From positions 248,001 through 312,000 of the forward strand of contig BJKQ01000010.1 of assembly GCA_006538405.1 (NCBI GenBank): DNA of 64,000 bases, in the 5' to 3' direction. This document shows positions 25,111 through 36,072 of the stretch, piece by piece; position 1 is the first letter of the stretch; every line of letters starts with the position of its first letter. The notes below the pieces were generated by a model that searched no databases, was not told where the DNA came from, and was given only the letters and a program-made list of their open reading frames with translations. Position numbers and translations under genes: made by a program. The DNA is from Hansfordia pulvinata. Lineage: Eukaryota; Ascomycota; Sordariomycetes; Xylariales.

Positions 25111-26344
25111 TGAGATTGGAAGTACGAGTGCCCGTACTTGAATTTCGGTTTCCGCGTCTGAGAACAGTGTGTGGGAGCTCCGGGTGGGCAGATAGCTTCA
25201 AGAGTGAGATTTGAGCAAATACGGCACGAGACGGCGTGATGCGGATGTTGGTGATAGGAGAAATTGGGAGCCCGTCATTCACCCATCACCCATCGAAAGA
25301 AACTGATGTGGATGATAAGTCCCAATCGCGGCTGATACAAATGGAATAGATACCCGACACATATGTACTCGTACACGTCAGATTCCGGAAGAAGAGGCCA
25401 TGAGGTACGTACCGAATTTGGGGGGCGACTCCAGCTGGATGTAATCGCCCACAGGAACCAACAGCTTCCAGGCACCGATTCGCAAACGTCACGCACGTCA
25501 GCGTCTCCCGGTGGTAGACGTGAAGCCGGTGGTTTAAGCTGCCTAATCCCGGCTCTTAGTGTCTCAAGGTAGACGTAAAACCACTGGATATCAAGGAGGA
25601 GGCGGCGGGCACACGGGTGCGCAGGTACCAGCCCGCCCGCTCATGCCAGATCGGATACGTACCAAAGCCCAATCGCAAGCTCTGATTGACTGCAGATTCA
25701 TGTACAGCTACCTCTTACTCGCGCACCTCCCCCAGGGAGGGCAGGCGCAGTGGGCAAGCTGTAGCCGCAGGCGCCCGATGGAAGGAACGAGCATCGCATC
25801 ACATCACAGCACATCGTCAACGGCTGCCGCTCGACCTCGCATCCTCAGCCAACACATCACCTCACCTCTCCCCTCCCCGCCATCTCCTCCACACACCCAC
25901 CCATCGACCGAAAGCCCCTCCGCTGCCGCCTCTGCGCTGCTGATTCGGCCCAGGCCACCGCCTCCCGCCCGCCCGTCTGCCACCCCAGCTCGATCCGGCC
26001 GACTGAGGTCGGTACCTTGCTTCGGATATCACATCTGAACCCCCCCAGCCGGTCCGCCGCCGCCGCACGCCGCCATCCATCTCCATACCACCAACTCGCG
26101 AAGCTGCGACGACAGCCACCCCCGAAAGCTCAGTTAGGCAGGCCACTACTGAAGCGAAGCTGCGACGATCGCCTCTGTGTCCTGTGTTTGTCTCTCGCAG
26201 CCTTCGCCCCCCTCACCCCTCTTACTCCGCCAGGCGCCTGTCCGTCCGTCATCGACTCTTCGCCTTGACGCCGGCCGCACCGCCCTCACTGTATCATCAC
26301 CTTATACACAAAGCACCCCGCCGCACATCGCTTCACATCACAAC
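25111..26344. other. Intergenic and RPN3 leader
   Basis: No supported gene. One TACTCGTA octamer at 25366. From about 25800 the plus strand becomes C-rich with many CACC and CCGCC strings, typical of a promoter and 5' leader of a strongly expressed fungal gene. It leads directly into RPN3. Confidence 0.5.
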
Positions 26345-28374
26345 ATGCCTGGCAAGACGCCCAGCTCCAACGGGGGCAAGCAGCCCACCGACCGCTCCAC
26401 CCGCAGCAACACCTCGAAGGACAGCGACAAGAAACCATCCAAACCTGCTGCCTCCACCTCCAAGAAGGGGTCCAGCTCCAAGGATGAAGACAAGGACATG
26501 ACTGTCGTCGTCCCCAATCCAAAGACTGCCACCGGCAGAAGCACCAGGTCTTCCACCAAGGCCCAGACGGCTGCTTCCACCGCCACCTCCGCCAAGCCGG
26601 CCACCAAGAAGGCCTCCGCCGCCAAAGGCGATGCCGATGGCGACGTCAAGATGCAAGGGGAGCAGGAAGACGACGATGACGATGAGGAAGACGAGGAAGA
26701 GGATGAGGATGAGGAGGAGGCCAAGGTCGACCCCGTCACGCAAGCCATCACAGGTAACGCCTCCCCAACGTCATTCCCCCCCTCCCTATATCCCACTCTC
26801 TACTGACTCACGTACCCTCTATGCAGATGTCAAGAGCAATTTCGCCCTCCTTGACCGCGCCGTTGCCCTTTTTGACGCCAGATTCTCCCTCCGCGCCCTA
26901 CGCTCCATCTCGTCCCTGCGCAAGCGTCTTACTCCCGACATCCTCGCCCGCGTCATCGCTGACACGTACGCCCCCACGTCGCCCTCGGCCCCCGTCGCCA
27001 AGCAGCTGCTTGCTGCCATTGCCAAGGAGGATGTGCCCCTAGGCCCCGCTCCGTCCTCGTCCGCGTCGGACATGGACATTGACAGTGAACCCAAGTCCGG
27101 CTCAGCGTCCGCCTCTAAGAACGGCGCCGCTGCCAGCAAGAAGGATGTCATGCCCGAGATCGATATCTTCCTCGGTATCCTTGTCCAGGTCCACCTCTTC
27201 GACTCGAAGCAGCACCAGCACGGCGCAGAGTTCTCCAAGTCGCTGACCGAGCGCATCCACTCGCTCAACCGGCGCACTCTCGACACGCTCGCCGCCAAGG
27301 TTTACTTCTACTTCTCGCTCTTCTGCGAGCAGCTGACCCCCAAGGCACCCTCGCCCAGTTCCCCTGTCGTCTCGATCCGCCCGACTCTGCTGGCTGCCCT
27401 GCGCACTGCCGTCCTGCGGAAGGACATCGACACGCAAGCCTCGGTCATCGTGCTGCTATTGCGTTCCTACCTCTCGACATCGCACATTCAGCAGGCCGAC
27501 TTGCTTGTCACTCACACCCAGTTCCCCGAGGATGCGGCCAACAACCAAGTCGCTCGCTACCTCTACTACCTTGGTCGAATCCGCGCTATTCAACTGCGCT
27601 ACACGGACGCCCACGATCACTTGACCGCTGCCACCCGCAAAGCCCCCGCCTCTTCCTCGGCCCTTGGCTTTGCCCAGACTGCCACCAAGCTGCTGCTAGT
27701 CGTGGAGCTCCTTATGGGTGATATTCCGGAGCGCGCCACCTTCCGCGCGGATGAGATGGAGCACGCCCTCCACCCCTATTTCCTCCTCGTCCAGGCCGTT
27801 CGCGTCGGCAACCTCGAGGACTTCGAGACCACCCTGCAGCACCACGCTCCCACATTCCGCCGCGATGGCACTTACTCCCTGATCCTGCGCCTGCGCCAGA
27901 ATGTGATCAAGACTGGTATCCGTATGATGTCTCTGTCCTACAGCCGCATTTCGTTACGCGACATTTGCATCCGCCTGCACCTGGGCAGTGAGGAAAGCGC
28001 CGAGTATATTGTTGCCAAGGCCATTCGGGACGGTGTCATCGAGGCCACGCTTGACCGCGAGCACGGCTTCATGAAGAGCAAGGAGGTCGGCGATGTTTAC
28101 GCCACTCGTGAGCCCGGTGAGGCTTTCCACGACCGCATCCGGGCCTGCCTCACCCTGCATGATGAGAGCGTCAAGGTAAGCTGACATCCCCCTTTCCCAC
28201 GATCGCGATAGCATGGCTAACGAGACGCAGGCTATGCGCTTCCCCATGAACCAGCACCGCCTGGAGCTCAAGAACGCCCAGGAGGCGCGCGAACGTGAGC
28301 GGGAGATGGTCAAGGAGATACAAGAGGGCGACTTGGACGATGATGACCTCGGAGGTGACTTTGAGGGCATGTAG
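26345..28374 (+). CDS. RPN3: 26S proteasome regulatory subunit RPN3
   Basis: RPN3 (PSMD3) is a PCI-domain subunit of the lid of the 19S regulatory particle. Exons are 26345-26753, 26827-28175 and 28231-28374; introns are 73 and 55 nt with GTAACG and GTAAGC donors. The frame is intact across 633 aa. The N-terminus is a Lys/Ser/Thr-rich tail ending in an Asp/Glu run at about residues 108-132, longer than in many RPN3 proteins. The helical repeat region includes DVKSNFALLDRAVALFDARF and LYYLGRIRAIQLRY. The PCI part at about 420-550 includes NVIKTGIRMMSLSYSRISL and EYIVAKAIRDGVIEA. The C-terminus AMRFPMNQHRLELKNAQEAR, followed by an acidic tail, matches the family's C-terminal domain. Unlike many neighbours it shows no frame break. 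Confidence 0.95.
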
Positions 28375-29318
28375 AAGAAAGAAGAAGAAAGCTTAAATCC
28401 TTTTTCACATTATAATGATATTCCAGACGTCTTTGCGTATTTCCTCTCCACTGATGGTGGTGGCGAATGCGGCATGCTGTGCGTTTATCACGCGTTGTAC
28501 AGTCGCAGGGTGAGGCGCTTGCGATGGGGACGGGGGCTAAGATGCTTGCAGACTGAGCAAGGCTGGTTTGATGGACCAATTTCCTTCGGGCCAGTGTACG
28601 AGCTCAGGCAGCAAGAATGGCGAAACAGGGATAATTATAATGCTTAGAGAGAAATAGTCGCCCTTTGGCTGTCTTCTCGGACTGCAACCCGCATACCTAC
28701 GTTGTCGGGGCCCCTAAGCCCCCCTGATGAACTTGATATAGGGTAGCGCCAATAGGGGAAGAAGGGAGCGCAAGGTGAAGAGAGGGGACGACTTGTGGGT
28801 TCTATATGCCACTGCTCCCCTGCGCCCCGACTGGTGACATCTAGCAAAGGGGACCCCAGAGGCGGCTGCTCACAGTTGGAGGTTTGCCCGATCCTTTCCC
28901 TTTTCACACAACTGCGGACTGAGAGTGGTGTTCGTGCTTGGTATGATCGCATGGACGGGATCAAGGGGCCACTGGGGAGCCATCATAGCATCAGGAGCGC
29001 CAGCCCCTTGCGGGACGTTTCTGACAGGACCAGATATCGAACGGGTGTGTGATGGATGTATTTGTATGGCCGCTAAATATCTTGACCAGAAGTGATTATA
29101 TGTGTGAGCAGTAGGTAGCTACTATCCTGCGTTCTTGGACGACCTGACAAAGACAGCGCCGCCTATCTGGTGATTACATATCGGTCTAATGATGCTTGGT
29201 TCGCCTCGCTAATAGGTGTACCTTTAATATCGATATCAAGAATATCAAGGGAAGAGTTAAAGTGGTCTGCTTGGGCGCAAAGCCTCGTGCACTTCGGCTT
29301 GACCGAGATGCCCTTGCA
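28375..29318. other. Convergent intergenic region between RPN3 and SAS2-like gene
   Basis: Only short ORFs without recognisable content. It should hold the two 3' UTRs and terminators. An A-rich run directly after the RPN3 stop (28375-28400) and a TTATAATGATA stretch near 28410 are plausible 3'-end signals, but no defined polyadenylation motif can be assigned with confidence. Confidence 0.5.
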
Positions 29319-31613
29319 TTACTCGGCCCCCCCACCATCGCCCTCGCCTGCCGCAACGCTCTGGCGATGGTGATGGTGGTGCTTGCGCTTGCTGCCTCCG
29401 CCGTCGCACAGCCCAGCCGGGTCGCATGTCTGCTTGAGGCTGATGCCCTGCTCAACCACCCAGCGGCGCACGGCGGCCTTGTCAATGCGCAGGTTGATAC
29501 TGGCTGCATCTACAGGCTGGGCGCGCGGGGACGCAGGCGTCTCCGTGCTGCTCGGCTGCTGGTGTGGCGCCCCGCGGCGGCCCCGTCTCCCGTCGCCGAT
29601 GAGCCCGCCGCCGGCAACGGCGGCGCTGCGGTGCCTTGGCTGCCCCCGCGTAGGTCTCGGACCGCCGTGTTTGCAGACGTTGACGGTGCCGTGGCGACGG
29701 CGGACACACCCTCTTCGACAATGCCCATCTCGCGCAGTACCAGAAGGCAGTCTTCTGGCACGATCCAGGTGGCGCGACTACATTCGTCCACGTCCACAAT
29801 CAGAGTTGGTGTGCCCTCACCATCTCCTCCTCCTCCTCCGCTGTCTCCAGCCATTGGGTCATCAAGCTTCATTTTGTTCCGATGCACACCATCGCCACTT
29901 GCCTGCGTTGGCTCCCTACCAAGCCCCAGTAGCCATCGGGCAACCTCACCGGCCCAAAAGCGTCGGTAGCCGCGACGACCGAGCTCCGATATGGGCTTTT
30001 CCGGCCCGCCCAGTACACGTTCGCGGCGCGATATGGCGTAAGAGACACCCATGAGAAGGGCGCCTAGGCCCTTGCGTTGCCAAGGGGGGAAGATGAGAAT
30101 GCACGCCAAGTTGTTGTTGTCCCATGACATCTTCTCCTTGGAGAAGAATCCCACGATCTGGGGGCGAGACGGCACCGGCGGTGCTTGCGTTGGCGCATGG
30201 GTCTGCGCGTCCGGTGTCGAATCGTCTGCCTCGTCGACGGGTGGCTGTGTCTTGGGCGACGACGATGCGGGCGGGGTATACACTAACAAGAAGTAGTTGA
30301 AGCCTTTCACGTCAAAGAAGACAGACTTGGTGTCGAGGAATAGTTTGGCGAAGAGTGACAGATTCTGGCAAAAGAGCTACAAAGGGATGACACGTCAGCG
30401 GGCCTGTTGAAACGAAAGGGCCGTGGATGAGAGTGCGGGCACTTACGACATCCCTTTCTCCGTCAACCTCCCAAACGCTCCACTCGCCCTTGGTGTGGCC
30501 CTCGCAGTCGTCACCTTGGTCCTCAGCGCGCGCGCCATCAGACGCGGCGAGCTTGGACTGCTTCTGCCGAGCAGGTGATGTAGGGACGGGATTGGCTTCA
30601 GCCGGAGTGGCGAGACCAGGCTTGGGGGTCCGCGGATGCGTGTAGACCTTGCGCCCGGGCACAGGCCGCGGGCGGGACTCGCAGTGGCGGACGTGGGCGC
30701 GCCAGGGAACCAGTTCGCGCGAGTATTTGAAGCAACATGGACAAACGTATAGGCGATCGAGAGCCGGAGCCGGAGAAGGGCTGGTGGACGTGGGCGCAGC
30801 GCCAACGGGAATGGGGTTAGGTTTACTGCTGGGGACAGTGGCGGCAGAGGCAGCGGAGGGGTCGGCGAGGGCGGTCTTGCCATAGTAGGATGGGTACCAA
30901 GCGCGGAAGCAGAGGTCGCCGAAGACGACCTTATCAATGTTGCGTTGAGAGCTAGGGGTGGAAGGTGGCGATGCCGGGCGCTGTCGAGCCGAGTTGGCGC
31001 TGCGCTTGGGCGTGGATAGGGTCGTGGCAGTTGCTTTGTCGCTTGGCGGGCGTGTGCCTTTCTGGGAAGGGGGTTGCTTCGGCTTCTTGGGTTTCGGCCT
31101 GGGTCTGGGCTTGTTGGCTTTAGCCTCGTCGGCCAGTCTCTGTGGTTGCGAATGATCCAAGGATGCAGCGGCCGAAGTGCGCCCCTTGACACGCCTTGCA
31201 GTCGCTGGTGCTTCTGGTGCTGGCGCGGGTGTTGACTGTAAGGCCGGCGCAGCAGTAGAGTGCCTGGTATTCCTGGTGGTCCTCGCAGAAGCTGCTACGG
31301 ACCCCTGAGGTGTTTGGCCGTGCTCCAGGCTATCGGCATCTTGTTCGACGCGTTTCCGGCGGGTGCGAAGTAACGGGTCCGACTGGGACTCGTGGTTGGG
31401 GTCTGCAAGCGCGGGGGGCGTAACATCGGCGGGGTCTCGACGGTCGACCAGCCGCGAGGATTCGTCTGTGGCTGCTGTACTGTGTCGCGTAGAGCGGCGG
31501 GTGCCGTGGGCGGGAGCAGCGTTCGGATCGAGATGCGCGGCGGTCGTGTCGTCGCCAGGGCTGATGTTGGCCTCGCCGTGGTCGTGGGGCCGCTTGCGTT
31601 TTGGAGGGGCCAT
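29319..31613 (-). CDS. SAS2: MYST-family histone acetyltransferase, SAS2-like
   Basis: MYST enzymes transfer acetyl groups from acetyl-CoA to histone lysines. Exon 1 is 31613-30447, the intron 30446-30377 (GTAAGT...TTTGTAG) and exon 2 30376-29319, about 741 aa. The long N-terminal tail is Pro/Lys/Arg-rich. A C2HC zinc finger (CPCCFKYSRELVPWRAHVRHC region, about residues 287-310) is followed by the acetyltransferase core: LSLFAKLFLDTKSVFFDVKG, IVGFFSKEK, ACILIFPPWQRKGLGALL (acetyl-CoA loop, with the family Cys) and GPEKPISELG (with the family Glu). Low-complexity insertions interrupt the core, notably a Pro/Thr-rich one before the IVGFFSKEK block. The C-terminus WIVPEDCLLVLREMGIVEE continues after one frame break into INLRIDKAAVRRWVVEQGIS and a His-rich tail. 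The break is one base short at a G4 run (plus-strand C4 at 29570-29573). SAS2 is preferred over other MYST members because of core divergence and absence of a chromodomain; the family assignment is firmer than the symbol. Confidence 0.85.
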
Positions 31614-33861
31614 GGCGTGCGCGTGCGTGCGCGTTCGTGAGGATTCGGGGCCGGCTGCGTTGATTTGGCAGGGCTCGATGATCTGTGAGGAGAGGGCGCG
31701 GGAGGCGAGGCCGGAGGCCAAGAAGATGAAGAGGCTGACTCTGCAGGGCCGAGATGTCGCGGTCGAGGTCGGAGTGCAAGCCCGGGCCGGGTACCTCCAC
31801 TACCTTACGTTGGGAGGTCACGTCAGTCTGGGAAGGCACCCCGAGTGAGTCGGGGAGGCTCACTCGGTTCGTTCCGAGGGCGGCGCGCGGGAAGGCGCCC
31901 CCAATCCGCGACGCGATTGCCCGCGTTTGCCCGCGACTGCCCGCGTCGGGCTTGTCGTACTAAATTGGGAGCAAAGGACCAAGCAAGGCTTAGGTCGCGC
32001 CTTCCAGACACCAGGGCTTTCTTTCATACCCAACTTTACATATGTCGAGCATGCCTCCCTGATATGTACCTCATCAACCTTACCAATCGGGTAGGTCCAG
32101 TACGAGTAGATACGGTACATATGATAAAGATCTCGCCTGGTCTGGGGAAAAGATTTTGAGGGAAGCTACCTACCTCTGAAGGTAGGTACGCTTACGCGCA
32201 AGGTCGGGTCCAGTACGAATTGTTTCATGGAGTACTCGTACCTACATGTACGTGACTGGATATGCTCGATTGCAGGGCACTCTTGCTCTTGCAACCTAAT
32301 AAACGTCCTGAGCAACAAGCAAGCCCATGATGGCCAACAACCCGAACGCCATGGGCGCAACCATTCACCGCCTCAGTCCCGCGCCGTGTCCTGGGGAAGG
32401 TACTGATGAGCTACGGGACGAGCTCGGACCTCTACGCGTACGCTGCGGACCGACACCCCCACGGGATGCCGCGCCACACTGGAATTGCAAGCACTCATAT
32501 GGCCTTCTCATGGACGGGGATCCTGTTTGGCAATCCCAGACAGAGGTAAGCGGTGCTGCTCAGTTAGGCGTTGAGACGGCTCTTGCTATCATCAGAGACA
32601 CAGTCGACGCAGCAAAGCATACCACCCAGCCTGGCCTGGTGCTCACGAGACCCAAGGATCTGCCAAAGTATGGGTTCAACACTATGACTGTAGGTGTAGG
32701 TAAGCAATGCAGGTACGAGAGCTGGATGCTTCCCTTTTTTCTCTCTTCTTGGCCGTCATCCCGCACTACGGGGACAACCCCCAACGCCGTGTTAGTCAAA
32801 GCAACCGGTAGTACCTGCAATGATCAGCCGCGTAGGCAGGGCCGGGGCCCGCTTGTTCGATAATCAGCCCGCGCGTGATTGGCTGCCCACGCGGTGGCCG
32901 GCGCCGCCCGAGGCCGGACGAGTCCAGCGCCTTGCTGCGCCGTGAAGCCGTGTCGTCGTTGCGGGTGCGGGTGCGGGTGTTGTGGGCGGCCGAGATCGAT
33001 ATGCTCATCGGATTTGGTATATAAAGGTGACAGCGGCACCGACCGTGGCATGGCTGCCAGGAGTGGTAAAAGGACAGCCCCCTGTTCTGCTCCTGTATGC
33101 TTGAGTTCTCCCACCCCTGTTGTCAGCGAGCAAGCAAGCCACTTTCGACAGCGCGCCTGCGGATACTCGTACGCCAACCGCCCGTGTTGCTGCTTGCTTG
33201 CTTGCTCCAGTCGTCATCATCTCTCGGCCACCCATTCATTCCCCTCCTCCCCCGCCAAGGATTCCTTACCTCACGAACCACAATCGTTGGGCCCCTCCAT
33301 CAGGACGGTCGAGACGCCGGCCACTTGCTTCGGTCACGCACACCAACAAGTCTAGCTTCACGGCTGCGACCAAGTATCTGGCCTTGCTTTCCAGATTCTA
33401 CTATTCTGCTCCCTGCACCTCGGACGGCCGCCGCCGAGGTCTGTCCCTGTCCCGAATCAACCTTAAGAACCTTGAGAGCCGACTCCGGTCCGCTGCCCGC
33501 TCCCAGGCCCCGGTGCTGCAAAGCAAACCCCACCCATTCAAACTTACCTACACCTTACTGTACACTGCCCCGAAGGTTCCGCGGTCGGGTTGCGCCTGCC
33601 CGGCAGCGTTGTCGCCGTGCCTGCCTGCTTTGCTCACGCGCCTTGGGTCAAGAAATCTTTGACACGTCCTCACGTGCAGCAGCAGGCATCCATCCTAATA
33701 TCTTCCCTCTCTCCCTCCACTTACCCTGGCGGCCATTTTTGACTCTCTACCCCCGCCTTGCTCATCGCATCGCATCTCGCGCTCCCTGTCGAATCGTCAC
33801 TTCAAGCCCGTCCGTCCATTCCTGGAGACTGGGTATAGTGTACTCGGGTCACTGCCCAACC
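31614..33861. other. Divergent intergenic region, SAS2-like and F-box genes
   Basis: A 2.2-kb region between divergently transcribed genes. It contains TACGAGTA/TACTCGTA octamers at 32101, 32233 and 33164, GTAGGTA-type strings near 32165-32190, and a TATA-like box near 33018. From about 33100 to 33861 the plus strand is C/T-rich, the likely leader of the F-box gene. That stretch is open in the F-box frame but is low-complexity. An ORF at 32327-32863 was considered and not accepted. Confidence 0.45.
33018..33026 (+). promoter_or_regulatory. TATA-like box TATATAAAG
   Basis: TATATAAAG matches the TATA consensus well. It lies about 840 bp before the F-box gene ATG, which would imply a long leader, possibly with an intron. 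It could instead serve an unannotated transcript. Confidence 0.35.
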
Positions 33862-35814
33862 ATGGACTCCTCACCTATGGGCTCCGTACCCGTCGAGATC
33901 CTCGAGGCGATCGCGGCCCACCTTCCGCTATCGGCCCTGGAGGCCTTCGCCCTCAGCTGCTCGCGCGCCTCACTCATCGCTCGCGGCCCGCTGAGCTGGC
34001 GCCGCAAGTGCATTGCCGGCTGGGAATACTGGCCCGACCACGACGACTTCCCCGCCAAGCTGCTGCTGCCGCCCCTCGCCGTCGCCTGGCACCAGCTCCA
34101 CCGGGACCGCGTCCGCTGCGACGAGCGCATCGCCACCCTCTTTGACGACCTGCTGCCCGCCACCACCGCCCGCCTGCCAAAAATCGACGAGATATGCGCC
34201 CATGGCTACCGCGCCAAGGACCTGCTGCTCAAGCTGCGCCTGGACAGTACCTCCTCCGACCACCTCCTCCGCAACTACTACGCCGACCTCCTCCTCGGCC
34301 GGATCCACCGCGAGCGCGCCCTCCGCTACTGGGCTTCCCTCGCCCCCCGCGCCCGTCCCGGCGCCAATCTGGACCTGCGCCCCCGGCCCCCGGCGCCCTC
34401 GAGACCGCCCTGGCCGGCTTCGATCATTTCGTCCTCGACGGGCCCCGCGAAGAGGGTCAGGGCCTCGACTTTGCCCGGCGCTCCGGCGACGTCGATGACA
34501 TTGCCAAGGCCCTCGATGCTATCGCCTTCAGGATCAAGAATGACACGCCCGGCTTTCAAAACCTGTCCACCCGCCACAAAGCCACCTTCATTGCCCGCCA
34601 ACTAAGGAACAGCAGTATTGTCGGCAGGAAGTCAAACGACTACTACTCGCTGCGCAACAGCTACCTGGGCGCCGCCCTCTTCGCAAAGCCCCACACTAGC
34701 CTGCCTCTCCAGACTGCCGCCCTCTTCTGCGGCGTGTGCGAGAGGCTGGGCGTTGATGCCTCCCCTTCCAACTTCCCTGGCCATGTCCACGTTGTTGTCA
34801 CCGCACCGCCAGGTTCGACTCTAGACGCGACCCCTCAGAACCCCGGCGCCCCACCTGCGGGCGCATCTGCCGACAAAGCCCCTGCCCAGTCCGACCCTAA
34901 CAGGAATGACATTATGTATATGGATCCCTGGCACTCGGCTGACGAGCTGATGGCCGACTCCCTCAGTAACCATCTCAACCCTCGTCCACCGTCCTATGCC
35001 GTTCTGCAACCCAGCACTGTCTCCGAGATGGCCCTGCGCACCAGCCGCAATATCATGCACGCCGTTCAGCGTATTCACGACCACCGGAGGCACAACATCG
35101 CCATGCCCAATGATCTCCATCTCACCAGAGCCCGCTACAGTGCCAGCTGGATCATTTTCTTGCTGTCCAACAACGAGACGGACAGGGCCACCATGGCGAG
35201 GGCAAGACACCGTGAGCACGAGCTCGAGGTCTTGATAAGTACTCTTATGGGATACTTTCCGGAAGACGTGAGTCTCTTTGAACAGATTCTGCATCCCGTT
35301 CTGTTGGATTCGGAACAGGCGACTCTGGCTCTCGCGGCGAGGGCTATTCGCACCAAGGACGAAGCTCCGGGCCCCCCGAAAAGTCGCAACGGACCAGCGG
35401 AGCAAGCCGTCCGCTTTAGGATAGGGCAGGCTTTCGTGCACCGCAACTACGACTACACGGGCTTTATCAAGGGCTGGGATACGACCTGCCAGCAGGAAGA
35501 TGCCTGGATCAGGCTCATGGGGGTTGACAATCTCAAAGGTGGACGAGACCAGCCCTTCTACCTGGTTGTGTAAGTCCGCCAATACTTACTCCCATCCCTT
35601 CCTTCCCATCCCACCCTGGCGCGGCTGACTCACGATCGCATACAGTGCCGAGGACGAAAGCGAACGCTACGTTGCGGAGGAGAACATCCAGCTACTTGAT
35701 GGCATGGTGCCCAGCCGGCGGCTGCAGTTCTTCGCAGGCCGCTACTTCAAGCGCTGGGACCCGGAAGCCAGGATCTTCGTCAGCAACATCAGACACGAAT
35801 ACCCGGACGATTAA
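33862..35814 (+). CDS. F-box protein with SirB1-like and YccV/HspQ-like domains (FBXO21 type)
   Basis: The predicted role is substrate receptor of an SCF ubiquitin ligase. Exon 1 is 33862-35569, the intron 35570-35645 (GTAAGT...ACAG) and exon 2 35646-35814, about 625 aa. An F-box lies at about residues 8-45 (PVEILEAIAAHLPLSALEAF). The middle carries a transglutaminase-like SirB1 domain, best seen at about 255-315 (SLRNSYLGAALFAKPHTSLP followed by ERLGVDASPSNFPGH). The C-terminal 515-620 region is YccV/HspQ-like (RFRIGQAFVHRNYDYTGFI and ERYVAEENIQLL, ending HEYPDD). This domain order is that of metazoan FBXO21. The frame breaks once in the C-rich stretch 34380-34391 (two C5 runs): RPRP then reads GALETALAGFDHF one base out, and one extra C restores it. 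Substrate is unknown. Confidence 0.88.
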
Positions 35815-36038
35815 GTGCGCGGCGTAAGGCCTGAACAAACACGAAGTCTAGGCTGGAAAAGAACGGCTCGGTTCAGGGTCCCAGCCAGGCGTTTCTCATT
35901 CCTCGGCGTCTTCTTGTCTCATCCTTTGGTCGAACTTCTTTGGGAGGCCCAAGTTGGCCGCTGCGGGAGGCAACCTTGTTTTTGGCGGCACGATTGTACG
36001 ATTGATGAATGCATGAGTGAATGGACTGGCACCGTGCG

Positions 36039-36041
<3 letters not shown>

Positions 36042-36071
<30 letters not shown>
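36042..36071. repeat. Poly-G tract (G30)
   Basis: Thirty consecutive G residues, about 230 bp after the F-box gene stop codon and possibly within its 3' UTR. Confidence 0.9.

Positions 36072-36072
<1 letters not shown>

Noticed and set aside
32327..32863. Open frame of 178 codons, plus strand
   Set aside because: No recognisable domain, no introns needed, composition like the surrounding intergenic DNA, and it lies between two divergent promoters. Not enough to call a gene.
33097..33861. In-frame upstream extension of the F-box protein
   Set aside because: The extension is Pro/Arg/Ser-rich C/T leader sequence; the ATG at 33862 directly precedes the F-box as expected.
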